Source of the DNA: Arthrobacter sp. FB24 | GTDB taxonomy: Bacteria; Actinomycetota; Actinomycetes; Actinomycetales; Micrococcaceae | Length of the DNA: 64,000 nucleotides | NCBI RefSeq assembly: GCF_000196235.1 | Contig: NC_008541.1 | Coordinates: 4,092,001 to 4,156,000 of the forward strand | Direction: 5' to 3' | Shown: piece after piece, positions 17,873 to 27,083 of the stretch | How the letters are laid out: the number at the start of each line of letters is the position of its first letter | Numbering within the stretch: the first letter of the stretch is position 1 | The notes under the pieces: generated by a model | What the model saw: the letters and a program-made list of their open reading frames with translations, nothing else | What the model was told of the DNA's origin: nothing | Databases searched by the model: none | Translations under genes and position numbers: made by a program

Positions 17873-17884
17873 GCCGAACACGAA

Positions 17885-17921
17885 CCGGTGGCCCGGATTC
17901 TTTGCGAATCCGGGCCACCGG
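17885..17921. terminator. Bidirectional stem-loop terminator
   Basis: A perfect 16-bp inverted repeat (17885-17900 and 17906-17921) with loop TTTGC lies 12 bp after the GH16 stop and 16 bp before the end of the converging 52-residue gene. It has no long T-run but should stop transcription from both sides. Confidence 0.8.
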
Positions 17922-17936
17922 CACGATCAGGCTGAG

Positions 17937-18095
17937 TTACTTTGCCCGGACCGGCACGATCCGTTTGACGGCCATGCCGAGCGCCACGAGGGCGAAGGCT
18001 GCAAGCGCGAACCAAAAGAGGTCACCGGCCCCGGTTGCGGCGAGGGTTCCGGCACCGACACCGGCTGCTGCGGGAGCTGCTGGGTTGCTGTACAT
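17937..18095 (-). CDS. 52-residue small membrane protein with LAATG sorting-like signal
   Basis: A short gene starting ATG 18095, 6 bp after the glycosyltransferase stop. The product begins MYSNPAAPAAAGVGAG, then LAATG (residues 19-23), a hydrophobic helix DLFWFALAAFALVALGMAV and a positively charged tail KRIVPVRAK. LAxTG followed by a helix and basic end is the layout of sortase-E substrates in high-GC Gram-positives, but there is no N-terminal signal peptide. It could be a tiny membrane partner of the glycosyltransferase or an anchored wall peptide. The reading is supported by operon position and codon use; no family assigned. Confidence 0.6.
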   Translation of the reverse strand: MYSNPAAPAAAGVGAGTLAATGAGDLFWFALAAFALVALGMAVKRIVPVRAK

Positions 18096-18101
18096 AAAGT
18101 G

Positions 18102-19151
18102 TTACCAAGCTTTCTTTTTGTTGAGTGCTACATCCACGTAAGCCTTCGCGTGGACTACCTGAAGGAACAGGTCGATCAGAAGTTCGTACATCGTTGCGGC
18201 GGCGAGCATGTACTTCCAGCCACGCAGCCGCACAGTCACTACCCGTTCGATCACGAAGACACCGGTCACGGCCATCCAGAAGGGCTGAATGTGCAGCCCT
18301 TCTCCCGTGCCCAGTGCAAAAGCCACCGTTCCGAAGTAGGCCAACGACACCACAATGCCTGTCACGGAGAGCGCCTGCCTCCCCCAGTACGGCCGGGTCA
18401 CCCTGGTCCAGCCGTACTGGACACAGTTCTCCACGGCTCCGCGCTTCCATCTCAGCCGCTGTGCCCAGAGCTCACGCCAGGTCGGCATGATTTCGGTGAC
18501 GAGCGTGCAGTCGGCCGGCGATTTGATGCGGTAGTTGAGGGTCAGCAGCGCGAAGGACAACTCGTTGTCCTCGGTCAGGACGGAGGTGTCGTAAACGCCT
18601 CCCCTGCAGTTACCCGGCGGCAGCGTGCCGTCAAGCCGGGCTTCGATGACATCCTCCAAGGTCCGGACGCGGAAGAGCGCGGCCGTTCCGGTCACCACAA
18701 GGCACTTGCCGTGAAGCCGCTTCACGTCCCGGGCGTAGCGTGCGTACTCATTACGCTGAAGGTGACCCACGAATCCGCCGCCGTCGGCGCCGCGGAAGAC
18801 GCCGCCCACGGCGCCAAGCCGCCTGTCGGCACGCAGGTGAGCGGTTGCCCGCTCGATGAAGTCATGGCTCAACTGCGAATCCGCGTCCTGGACGAGGATC
18901 ATGTCTTCCGGATTCGCGCCCGGCAGTAGGCCCTCCAGCGCAAAATTCAAGGCGCCGGCTTTTTTATCTGTGTTTCCCACCGTGCGGATGACCTCTGCGC
19001 CGAGCGCCAGTGCGATTTCCCCGGTGGCATCGGTGCATTTGTCGGCAACCACCACCACCCTGTCCGGCGGCTGAGTCTGGGATTTGAGGGATTCGAGCGT
19101 GTCAGAAATACCTGCAGCTTCATTATGCGCAGGGATAATAACTGTAATCAC
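18102..19151 (-). CDS. Processive family 2 glycosyltransferase (membrane)
   Basis: A 349-residue GT2 enzyme. It starts MITVIIPAHNEA, has the nucleotide-sugar DxD at D89/D91 (LVQDADSQL), a TED catalytic motif at 193-195 and QRLRW at 231-235, the QxxRW motif of processive synthases such as cellulose, chitin or hyaluronan synthase. Two or three C-terminal hydrophobic segments (after residue about 250) anchor it in the membrane. The N-terminal membrane helices of cellulose synthases are absent. It should polymerise a sugar into a surface polysaccharide. A 276-bp gap separates it from the formate dehydrogenase genes, which run the other way. Confidence 0.85.
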   Translation of the reverse strand: MITVIIPAHNEAAGISDTLESLKSQTQPPDRVVVVADKCTDATGEIALALGAEVIRTVGNTDKKAGALNFALEGLLPGANPEDMILVQDADSQLSHDFIERATAHLRADRRLGAVGGVFRGADGGGFVGHLQRNEYARYARDVKRLHGKCLVVTGTAALFRVRTLEDVIEARLDGTLPPGNCRGGVYDTSVLTEDNELSFALLTLNYRIKSPADCTLVTEIMPTWRELWAQRLRWKRGAVENCVQYGWTRVTRPYWGRQALSVTGIVVSLAYFGTVAFALGTGEGLHIQPFWMAVTGVFVIERVVTVRLRGWKYMLAAATMYELLIDLFLQVVHAKAYVDVALNKKKAW

Positions 19152-19427
19152 AGGAGTTCGGCACCCGCAGTCCCGGGAACAGAATTCACATAGTCACGCA
19201 CAGGCTCCGCAGCTCCCCACTGAATTAGTCAACTGATTGTTGACTTTGAGTTTTTCAACGGGAACGCAAGCAGGCGGAAAGTATTCGAAAAGGAATCCGC
19301 AATCTTCCGTCAAGGAAACTCACACTCAACGGGACCTCAATGTTGCGCCCGCAATTAAGCGGAGTTACTCAATGCGGGAACCTGCCGGCAAGGGGACTTT
19401 CGGCTCTTCCCGTCCGGGAGTTCAGGA
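19152..19427. promoter_or_regulatory. Divergent intergenic region, glycosyltransferase / formate dehydrogenase
   Basis: The 276-bp region holds AGTCAAC-TGATT-GTTGACT (19227-19245), a perfect 7-bp inverted repeat that places TTGACT on both strands, so it may serve as paired -35 elements or an operator. Further imperfect repeats are GCGGA (19274-19278) with TCCGC (19296-19300), and CCGC-AATTAA-GCGG near 19350. No clear -10 was found for either side. Confidence 0.35.
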
Positions 19428-21143
19428 GTGAACGTTGAACGCATGCGGGAACCACCGACAGGGCGCCCGGGCGCCGAAGCCGATGACCGGCCGGACCGGA
19501 ACAATGACGATCCCTTCCTCCGGTATGCCGGCCGCTTCGACCGGGCGCTGAGGGACGTCCCGGATGCGCTCCGTTCCTCCCGCACCCCTCCCGCCGGAGT
19601 AGCCCGCACGTTGGGACTGCCCGCGGCGGCCGTCGAAGGACCCGCATCGTTCTTCGCTGATTTCTCCGCGCCCCGCGGAGCCCGGCACGTCCGGGTGTGT
19701 TCCGCCGCCGCCTGCTTCGCGGCAACCGGCGGCGCGCACGTCCCCGAAGTGGAGGCTGCCCTCGGGGTGCCGTCCGGCAGCAAAAGCCCGGACGGCACCG
19801 TTTCGCTCCAGGCAGTGCGCTGCCTGGGCTACTGCTTCGCCGGACCCGCGGCCCTCGTCGGTGACGAGGCTTGCGCCGGCCCCGACCTCGCAGCACAGCT
19901 GCTTGGCTCGTCCCCGCGGACGGACCCTCCCATCCCGGTCTACAACGACAGCCCAGTCCCCGTGGTGACCGCCGGACTGCTCGGAGCGTCGCCCCCGTGG
20001 TCGGTTTGGCCGGACGTGGCCGCCTCAGCAACCCCAGAGGACATTCTGCTCAGGGTTGAAGCCGCACAGCTGAGAGGGCGGGGCGGGGCCGGGTTCCGCG
20101 CGGCCGCCAAATGGCGGGCCGCCCTTGACCACCCTGCACCACGCGTGGTCGTGGCCAATGGCGATGAAGGCGACCCTGGTTCCTATGCGGACCGCCTGCT
20201 CATGGAACAGGACGCGCACCGCGTGCTCGAGGGGCTGGTCCTGGCCTGCTTCGCCGTCGGTGCAACCACCGGCATCGTATTTGTACGCTCCGAGTATCCG
20301 CTCGCCGCCGCCCGGCTCCGCAATGCGCTGCACGAGGCACGACGAGCCGGGCATCTCGGCCCGGACATTGCAGGCAGCGGCTTCAGCCTGGAAGTGCGCG
20401 TTGCCGAAGGCGCAGGGTCCTACGTCTCCGGCGAGGAGACGGCCCTGCTCAACGGGTTGGCCGGGCTGCGCGGCGTCGTGCGGCCCCGGCCTCCGTTCCC
20501 CACGGAGCGCGGGTTCCATGGCCGGCCCACGGTGGTCAACAACGTCGAAACGCTGTGCGCGGTCCCGTGGATCGTGCAGCACGGCGGTCCGGCCTATGCG
20601 GCGCTGGGAACCTCGGATGAGGCCGGCACCGTGATCGCCTGCCTGTCCGAACGGTTCCTCCGGCCCGGAGCCTACGAGGTGGAGATCGGGACCCCGGTGA
20701 GACGGATCGTGGAGGAACTCGGCGGCGGGCTTCGCGGCGGGGCGACACTGCGCGCCATTCAGATCGGCGGCCCGCTGGGCGGTTTCCTTGGGCCCGATGA
20801 CCTTGACGTGCCGCTGAGCGACACAGCATTGGCACGGCATGGGGCAGCCCTCGGCCACGCGGGAATCGTCGCCTTCGATGACAGGCTCAGTGGTGAGCAG
20901 GTGCTGCGGAACCTGTGGGACTTTGCCGCAGCCGAGAGCTGCGGACAATGCTCGCCCTGCCGGGTGGGAACGTGGCGGGGACGCGCCTTGGCGGAGCTCC
21001 CGGACGCCCCGGATGTCGGCAGCGAACGCGGCGATGTGCTGCGCACGATGGCGGCGGGCAGCCTGTGCGCCTTCGGCCGCCGGGTACCTGCCGCGGTCCG
21101 CAGCCTTGTCCGCGTTTACGGGCTTGCCGGGTGGCCGTCATGA
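19428..21143 (+). CDS. NAD-binding subunit of formate dehydrogenase (fused NuoE/NuoF-like)
   Basis: A 571-residue electron-transfer subunit. The NuoE-like N-terminal part carries a [2Fe-2S] site at C91, C96, C132 and C136. The NuoF-like part has the FMN loop GRGGAGF (217-223), NAD loop GDEGDPGS (245-252), SYVSGEETALLNGLAG near 331-346, and a [4Fe-4S] site at C505, C508, C511 and C547. The GTG at 19428 has GGGAG 7 nt before it; ATG 19443 has no good spacing. It passes electrons from the catalytic subunit, whose ATG overlaps its stop by 4 bp, to NAD+. Confidence 0.9.
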   Translation: MNVERMREPPTGRPGAEADDRPDRNNDDPFLRYAGRFDRALRDVPDALRSSRTPPAGVARTLGLPAAAVEGPASFFADFSAPRGARHVRVCSAAACFAATGGAHVPEVEAALGVPSGSKSPDGTVSLQAVRCLGYCFAGPAALVGDEACAGPDLAAQLLGSSPRTDPPIPVYNDSPVPVVTAGLLGASPPWSVWPDVAASATPEDILLRVEAAQLRGRGGAGFRAAAKWRAALDHPAPRVVVANGDEGDPGSYADRLLMEQDAHRVLEGLVLACFAVGATTGIVFVRSEYPLAAARLRNALHEARRAGHLGPDIAGSGFSLEVRVAEGAGSYVSGEETALLNGLAGLRGVVRPRPPFPTERGFHGRPTVVNNVETLCAVPWIVQHGGPAYAALGTSDEAGTVIACLSERFLRPGAYEVEIGTPVRRIVEELGGGLRGGATLRAIQIGGPLGGFLGPDDLDVPLSDTALARHGAALGHAGIVAFDDRLSGEQVLRNLWDFAAAESCGQCSPCRVGTWRGRALAELPDAPDVGSERGDVLRTMAAGSLCAFGRRVPAAVRSLVRVYGLAGWPS

Positions 21144-23806
21144 AACTTCTGGTCGACGGCCGCCAGGTTGATGTCCCGCCCGGAGCCACGCTGCTCGACG
21201 CGGTGCGGGCAGCCGGCCTGGCCCTCCCGACGCTGTGCCATGATGACCGGCTCACCACGGCAGCCTCGTGCCGGACGTGCCTGGTTGACGTCACCGGCCG
21301 CGGCGTTGCTGCCGCCTGCAGCACCCCAGCCGAGGAGGGGCTGCGCATCGCGGTCGAGGCGTCCCGGCCCGTCCGCCGCGACGCGCTGGCGGCCATCGTG
21401 GCGGGGTTGCCGGCCCGCGCGCTGGAAGTCCCCGCAGACCGCAGCGAACTGGTCCGGCAATGCGTCGAGTACGGGGTGGTGGCTCCGGCGGGTTCCGTGG
21501 AATTTCCAGCGCGCGGAGCCGACCACTCCCACCCCTACGTCAAGCTCGACCGTGACCTCTGCATTGCCTGCGGTCGGTGCGTCCGCGCCTGCGCGGAAAT
21601 CCAGGGCACGTTCGCCCTGACGCTGGTGGGCCGCGGCGCCGGCACGGTGGTGGCACCCGGGACGGGAGGTCCTTGGGTGGAATCCGATTGCGTCTCCTGC
21701 GGGGCCTGCGTGGACACGTGCCCCACCAGTGCATTGTCCGAGCCCGGGCTGCTGAATCTCCTGCCGATCGAACGCCAGACCCTGACCACATGCGGCTATT
21801 GCGGAGTGGGCTGCAGCCTCGAGGTCTCCACCCGCGACAACGAAATAATGACTGTACGGCCCGCCCGCGAGGGGTCGGTGAACCGGGGCCATGCCTGCGT
21901 CAAAGGACGGTTTTCCCATGGATTCCTCGGATCGGTTGAGCGCCTGACCACCCCGCTGATCCGCAGGAACGGCAGCCTCGCACCGGCAACCTGGGAGGAG
22001 GCCACCGCCTACGTTGCTGCACGGCTCGGCACGGTCCGGGACACGGCCCCGGACGGATTTGCCCTCATCTCCTCTGCCCGGGCCACCAACGAGGAGAACT
22101 ACCTGGCCCAGAAGTTCGCCCGGGCCCTCATGGGTACGAACAACGTGGACAACTGCTCCCGGCTCTGTCATTCCCCTTCAGCCGCCGGCTTGACGGCCTC
22201 GTTCGGCCTGTCCGGCGGAACAAACCCATTCGACGACCTGGACCGGTGTGACGCGGTCCTCCTGGTCGGCGCCAACCCGACGGCCGCCCACCCGGTGGTG
22301 GGATCCCGCATCTTCCAGCGGGTCATGGACGGCGCCCGCCTGGTGGTGGTCGATCCCCGTCGCACCTTCCTGGCCCGGCACGCGGACGTCCACCTGAGGC
22401 CCAGGCCGGGCACCAACGTGGCCGTGTTCAACGGACTGGCGCACGTCCTGGTCCGTGAGGGGTTGGTGGACGAGGCGTTCCTTGCGGCCAGCACCAGCGG
22501 CTACGAGGAATTGTCCGGGATGCTCCACGACTACCCTCCGGACCGGGTGGCCCGAATCTCCGGCGTCCCGGCAGACGATCTGGTGCGGGCCGCCGTCGTG
22601 TACGGTCAGGCACTGGCTCCCGCCATTTTCTACGGCCTTGGCGTAACCGAACACCGGCACGGCACGGACGGGGTGCGGACGCTGTCCAACCTGGCAATCC
22701 TTCGCGGCGCCGTGGGGCCGGGCATCGGCGGAGGGGTGAACCCGCTCCGCGGGCAGAACAACGTTCAGGGCGCCTCGGACATGGGCGCCCTGCCCGACCT
22801 GCTGCCCGGTTACCAGAAAGTCCTGGATCCGTCGGCCCGGTCCCGGTGCGCCGCGGCCTGGCAGTCCGAGGTGCCGCCGCAGCCTGGCCTTCGCATCCCC
22901 CAGATGTTCGCTGCCGCCCGTGCCGGGGCGTTGAAGGCGCTGTGGATCATCGGAGAGGATGTGCTCACCACCGACCCGGACAGCACATCGGTGCGGGCGG
23001 CCCTGGAGTCCTGTCCGCTGGTGATCTGCAACGATTTGTTCCTCTCCGCGACGGCCGCCGCCGCGGACGTCGTCTTCCCGGTGGCCGCGTGGCTCGAGAA
23101 GGATGGCACGTTCGTCAATTTCGACAGGCGCTTTCAGCGGGTGCGGGCCGCCGTCGTACCGCCTGCAGGCGTCCGCACCGACTTCGCCGTGCTCCACGCA
23201 GTCGCCGCCGGCATGGACGCTGATCTTGGCTGCGCCACACCGGCGGAAGCGCTGGCGGAATGCGCCGCGGTGGCCCCGCTGTTCGGTGGCATCTCCCACC
23301 CGAGGCTGGACCGGGACGGTCCCCTGCACTGGCCGTGCGGATCCGTCGATTCCCCCGGCACTCCGCGGCTCTACGAGGATCATTTCGCCACACCGGATGG
23401 TTTGGCGCGCCTGGCCGCCAGGCCGTACCTGCCGCCGGGCGAGCAATGTGATCAGGACTTCCCGTTCCTGCTCATCACCGGGCGCCGGGCGGAGCACTAC
23501 AACTCAGGCAGCATGACGCGCCGTACGGACAACAGCACCCTGTTGCCCCGGGAGACGATCGACATCGAGCCCGGGGACGCCGCGGCCCTGGGGCTGGTCG
23601 AGGGAGGCGCCGTCAGGCTGAGCAGCCGCCACGGCACAGCCGTCCTGCCAGCGCGGATCACGGACGAGGTGGAACCCGGCCAGGTGTTCGCGGGCTTCCA
23701 TTTCCCCGGCGCCGCGGTCAACAACCTCACCTCACCCGTTGAGGACGAGGTCACGGGATGCCCCGAGTACAAGCTGACCGCCGTCCGGCTGTCCGGTCCC
23801 GGCTGA
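21140..23806 (+). CDS. Formate dehydrogenase catalytic subunit (Mo/W-bis-PGD)
   Basis: An 888-residue catalytic subunit. N-terminal [2Fe-2S] ligands C33, C44, C47 and C60; two ferredoxin-type [4Fe-4S] sites at C141-C144-C147-C151 and C184-C187-C190-C194; molybdopterin-domain [4Fe-4S] at C218, C221, C225 and C253. C343 in SRLCHSPSAAG is the metal ligand, Cys rather than selenocysteine. The C-terminal 120 residues form the dinucleotide-binding domain. Unlike NuoG and FdsA, residues 61-140 hold a single Cys (C108), so the His/Cys-ligated N-terminal [4Fe-4S] is missing. ATG 21140 overlaps the upstream stop (ATGA). Oxidises formate with the NAD subunit; no fdhD is in the window. Confidence 0.9.
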   Translation: MKLLVDGRQVDVPPGATLLDAVRAAGLALPTLCHDDRLTTAASCRTCLVDVTGRGVAAACSTPAEEGLRIAVEASRPVRRDALAAIVAGLPARALEVPADRSELVRQCVEYGVVAPAGSVEFPARGADHSHPYVKLDRDLCIACGRCVRACAEIQGTFALTLVGRGAGTVVAPGTGGPWVESDCVSCGACVDTCPTSALSEPGLLNLLPIERQTLTTCGYCGVGCSLEVSTRDNEIMTVRPAREGSVNRGHACVKGRFSHGFLGSVERLTTPLIRRNGSLAPATWEEATAYVAARLGTVRDTAPDGFALISSARATNEENYLAQKFARALMGTNNVDNCSRLCHSPSAAGLTASFGLSGGTNPFDDLDRCDAVLLVGANPTAAHPVVGSRIFQRVMDGARLVVVDPRRTFLARHADVHLRPRPGTNVAVFNGLAHVLVREGLVDEAFLAASTSGYEELSGMLHDYPPDRVARISGVPADDLVRAAVVYGQALAPAIFYGLGVTEHRHGTDGVRTLSNLAILRGAVGPGIGGGVNPLRGQNNVQGASDMGALPDLLPGYQKVLDPSARSRCAAAWQSEVPPQPGLRIPQMFAAARAGALKALWIIGEDVLTTDPDSTSVRAALESCPLVICNDLFLSATAAAADVVFPVAAWLEKDGTFVNFDRRFQRVRAAVVPPAGVRTDFAVLHAVAAGMDADLGCATPAEALAECAAVAPLFGGISHPRLDRDGPLHWPCGSVDSPGTPRLYEDHFATPDGLARLAARPYLPPGEQCDQDFPFLLITGRRAEHYNSGSMTRRTDNSTLLPRETIDIEPGDAAALGLVEGGAVRLSSRHGTAVLPARITDEVEPGQVFAGFHFPGAAVNNLTSPVEDEVTGCPEYKLTAVRLSGPG

Positions 23807-23890
23807 CGCATTTGCCAAGGGGCAGAGCCTTCGCTGGGCCCTCCCGCGACGACGGGTCTTTGTCCCCTGTTAGTTGTTTTCCGGCAGGTA

Positions 23891-23905
23891 TGTACTGAAA
23901 GTACA
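23891..23905. promoter_or_regulatory. 15-bp palindrome upstream of hsp20
   Basis: TGTACT-GAA-AGTACA is a perfect 6-bp inverted repeat with 3-nt centre, 45 bp before the Hsp20 start. It does not match CIRCE or HAIR. A role as operator for a heat-shock or stress regulator is inferred only from position. Confidence 0.3.
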
Positions 23906-23950
23906 CCCGCCCCAGCGCGGGCCATCCCTGACATTAGTTTGGAGAAAGCC

Positions 23951-24424
23951 ATGTCTGATCTGCTTAAATGGTCGCCGCGCGCGGCTTCCCGATGGACCTC
24001 ACCGTTCGACGCTTTGCTGAGGTCTCCCCTGGAGTTCATGGACTCCCTGGACCGCATGTTTGAATCGACGGCCGGAACCTCTCCGATCCGCGTCGAGGAG
24101 TTCGTTGACGGCAAGACCCTGGTGGTACGGGCTGAGATGCCAGGAGTTGATCCCGACAAAGACGTGGAGATCACCATCGTTGACGGCACCTTGCGCATCC
24201 ACGCCGAACGCCAGGAAAAGGAAGAGCACAAGGACAAGAACCGCTATCGGTCAGAATTCCGCTACGGATCCTTCAGCCGCAGCATCCCCCTGCCCGAGGG
24301 CGTGAAGGAAGATGACATCAAGGCCTCCTACACCGACGGCGTCCTTGAAGTCCGCACACCACTGCCGGAAGAAGCCGCAGCCCAGGCCGAGGCTCCCAAG
24401 AAACTTCCGATCAGCCGCGGCTAG
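23951..24424 (+). CDS. Hsp20/alpha-crystallin small heat-shock protein
   Basis: A 157-residue small heat-shock protein. The alpha-crystallin domain runs about residues 48-140: IRVEEFVDGKTLVVRAEMPGVDPDKDVEITIVDGTLRIHAER, then SFSRSIPLPEGVKEDDIKASYTDGVLEVRTP. ATG 23951 follows GGAG with 6-nt spacing. It prevents aggregation of unfolded proteins as an ATP-independent holdase. The gene stands alone, after formate dehydrogenase, behind its own 144-bp leader. Confidence 0.92.
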   Translation: MSDLLKWSPRAASRWTSPFDALLRSPLEFMDSLDRMFESTAGTSPIRVEEFVDGKTLVVRAEMPGVDPDKDVEITIVDGTLRIHAERQEKEEHKDKNRYRSEFRYGSFSRSIPLPEGVKEDDIKASYTDGVLEVRTPLPEEAAAQAEAPKKLPISRG

Positions 24425-24620
24425 GGCCGGGTCCGACCACCATTCGCAGGATGGGCTGCCGGCGCCGGAACCGGCGGCCCCGCGACGGCACGCCCCGTCA
24501 ACACCAAAGGACTCAAAGCCCGTAGACTAGACGGCATTATGGATGACCCTCCTTCACATATGCCCAAGCCCCTCCACCTTCTGACCGGTTCACCGGCCAC
24601 CACGGGAGAGGGGCGCCCGA

Positions 24621-25982
24621 ATGTATGAATGGATCATGCTCGGTATCGGCCTTGTCCTCACGGTGGGTACCGGCTTCTTCGTAGCGTCCGAGTTCGCGCT
24701 GGTCAACCTTGACCGCAACGACCTTGAAGCCCGCCAGGCCCGCGGCGAGAAACGCCTTGCGCCCACCATCAAGGCCCTCAAGATCACCTCGACGCATCTC
24801 TCCGGAGCCCAGCTCGGCATTACGCTGACCACGCTCCTCACCGGCTACACCTTTGAACCGGCCATCAGCAAAATGCTCAGCGGCCCGTTGCTGGCCGCAG
24901 GCCTGCCTGAGTCCGTGGTGCCGGGGATCGGCGCCGTGGCGGGGATCTTCCTGGCCACCATTTTCTCGATGGTGATTGGCGAACTCGTCCCGAAGAACTT
25001 CGCGCTGGCCCTTCCGTTGGCCACCGCCAAGATCGTGGTCCCCTTCCAGGCCCTGTTCACCGCCGTCTTCAAGCCCGTCATCCTGCTGTTCAACAACACT
25101 GCCAACGGCATCATCAGGTCGTTTGGCATCGAGCCGAAAGAGGAGCTTTCCGGCGCGCGCAGCGCCGAGGAACTCAGCTCGCTGGTGCGGCGGTCCGCGC
25201 TGGAAGGCGTGCTCGACGTCGACCATGCCGTCTTGTTGCACCGCACCCTCCGCTTCTCTGAGCACTCCGCTGCCGACGTCATGACGCCCCGCGTCCGGAT
25301 GACGGCGGTGAATGCCGACGACACGGCGGAGCAGATCGTCACCCTGGCCACGTCCACCGGCTACTCGCGTTTTCCGGTGATCGGACGGGACCGCGACGAC
25401 GTCCTGGGGGTCCTGCACGTCAAGCAGGCGTTCGCTGTTGCCTTGGAAGAACGTGCCAATGTGACCGCCGCGAGCCTCATGATCGACCCGCTGCGGGTCC
25501 CCGAATCCATGGGCGTGGACACGCTGCTGGTCCTGCTCCGCAGGCAGGGCCTCCAGGTGGCCATCGTGTCCGACGAGCACGGCGGAACGGCCGGCATCGT
25601 CACCCTCGAAGACCTGGTGGAGGAGATCGTGGGCGAACTCGAGGACGAACACGACCGCGCACGCGTGGGTGTGGTCCGGATCGGCCGCGCCATCACATTC
25701 GACGCCTCGCTGCGCCCGGACGAACTGCTGGACCGGACAGGGATTGAAGTGCCCGACGGCGAGGAGTACGACACCATCGCGGGTTTCGTCACCGACCAGC
25801 TGGACCGGATCCCCGAGCTCGGCGACGAAGTCACCGTGGATGGCGGAACGCTGCGCGTGGAACGCGTGGTGGGAACCCACGTGGAGCGCCTCCGCTTCAC
25901 GCCGGACGAATCACAGGAAGCACCCCAGAGCCCGCATGACCGCATCATCGACACCCTCACCTCGGAGCTGACCCATGAGTGA
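24621..25982 (+). CDS. CNNM-type (DUF21/CBS/CorC-HlyC) membrane protein 1
   Basis: A 453-residue member of the hemolysin C / magnesium-efflux family. It has an N-terminal DUF21 membrane domain of about four helices (residues 1-195, starting [13 protein letters not shown]), a cytoplasmic CBS pair (about 210-340, with VMTPRVRM and [23 protein letters not shown]) and a C-terminal CorC-HlyC domain (345-435). It overlaps the next paralogue by 8 bp. Family members move or sense Mg2+/Co2+ at the membrane; 'hemolysin' in older names is misleading. Confidence 0.88.
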   Translation: MYEWIMLGIGLVLTVGTGFFVASEFALVNLDRNDLEARQARGEKRLAPTIKALKITSTHLSGAQLGITLTTLLTGYTFEPAISKMLSGPLLAAGLPESVVPGIGAVAGIFLATIFSMVIGELVPKNFALALPLATAKIVVPFQALFTAVFKPVILLFNNTANGIIRSFGIEPKEELSGARSAEELSSLVRRSALEGVLDVDHAVLLHRTLRFSEHSAADVMTPRVRMTAVNADDTAEQIVTLATSTGYSRFPVIGRDRDDVLGVLHVKQAFAVALEERANVTAASLMIDPLRVPESMGVDTLLVLLRRQGLQVAIVSDEHGGTAGIVTLEDLVEEIVGELEDEHDRARVGVVRIGRAITFDASLRPDELLDRTGIEVPDGEEYDTIAGFVTDQLDRIPELGDEVTVDGGTLRVERVVGTHVERLRFTPDESQEAPQSPHDRIIDTLTSELTHE

Positions 25983-27015
25983 ATACCTTCCCGGCATCAT
26001 CTGGCTGGTGGTGCTCCTGGTGGTCAACGCCTTCTTCGTCGGGGCCGAGTTCGCTGTCATCTCCGCCCGCCGGTCGCAGGTCGAGCCCAAGGCCGAGGCC
26101 GGCAGCAAGGCCGCGAAGACCACGCTGTGGGCCATGGAGCATGCCACGCTGATGCTGGCCACCAGCCAGCTGGGCATCACCGTGTGCTCGCTCGTGATCC
26201 TGAACGTTTCCGAACCCGCCATCCACCACCTGCTGGAAATCCCCCTGGGCCTGACCTCGCTCTCCGGCGAAGCGATCGGGATCATCGCCTTCGTGGCCGC
26301 GCTGTTGCTGGTGACCTTCCTGCACGTGGTCATCGGTGAAATGGTGCCCAAGAACATCTCGTTCTCCGTTCCCACCCGGGCCGCGCTCATCCTTGCCCCG
26401 CCGCTGGTGATGGTGTCACGCTTGTTCAAGCCGGTGATCTGGACCCTTAACGGGATCGCAAACTCCATCCTGCGGCTCTTCAAGGTCCAGCCCAAGGATG
26501 AGGCTACCAGCGCCTACACCCTGGACGAGGTGGCCAACATCGTGGAGCAGTCCACCCGGGACGGCATGCTCACGGACACCACCGGCACGCTGAACGCAGC
26601 GTTCGAATTCACCGCCAAGACCGTGGCGGACGTGGAAGTGCCGATCAGCGAGATGGTGCTCCTGCCGGCCTCGTCGACGCCGGCGGACATCCAGAGCGCG
26701 GTGGCCCGGCACGGGTTCTCCCGCTACATCCTGACGGACGACGACGGCGTGCCCTCCGGCTATCTGCACCTCAAGGACGTCATGGACCTGACGTCCCCGG
26801 AAAAATTCGCCAGGCCCGTGCCGGCCAAGAGAATCCGACGGCTCGCCTCCGCGTTCAGCGGCAGCGACCTCGAGGACGCGCTGGCCACCATGCGCCGCAC
26901 CGGCGCCCACGTGGCCCGGGTCTTCGACGCGGACGGGAAGACCACCGGCGTCCTCTTCCTGGAGGACATCATCGAAGAGCTGGTGGGCGAAGTGCAGGAC
27001 GCCACGAGCGCCTAG
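25975..27015 (+). CDS. CNNM-type (DUF21/CBS) membrane protein 2
   Basis: A 346-residue paralogue of the preceding gene: DUF21 domain (residues 1-180, [18 protein letters not shown] near 18-35) plus one CBS pair (195-335, ending [16 protein letters not shown]). It lacks the CorC-HlyC domain. ATG 25975 lies inside the end of the upstream gene, an 8-bp overlap, so the two should be translated together and may form a heteromer. Confidence 0.88.
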   Translation: MSEYLPGIIWLVVLLVVNAFFVGAEFAVISARRSQVEPKAEAGSKAAKTTLWAMEHATLMLATSQLGITVCSLVILNVSEPAIHHLLEIPLGLTSLSGEAIGIIAFVAALLLVTFLHVVIGEMVPKNISFSVPTRAALILAPPLVMVSRLFKPVIWTLNGIANSILRLFKVQPKDEATSAYTLDEVANIVEQSTRDGMLTDTTGTLNAAFEFTAKTVADVEVPISEMVLLPASSTPADIQSAVARHGFSRYILTDDDGVPSGYLHLKDVMDLTSPEKFARPVPAKRIRRLASAFSGSDLEDALATMRRTGAHVARVFDADGKTTGVLFLEDIIEELVGEVQDATSA

Positions 27016-27083
27016 CCGCGCCCGTGGAAGAGTGACCGCGTGCCGAAACCGGCTGTGCCGGAGCGGAGGCTTATGCTCGGCGC

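Noticed and set aside
22160..22175. Selenocysteine codon at the formate dehydrogenase active site
   Set aside because: The position is encoded by TGT (Cys343), so no Sec machinery is needed.
24451..24480. Terminator hairpin after hsp20
   Set aside because: The GC repeat here pairs over only five or six bases with a tiny loop and no T-run, so it is not convincing.
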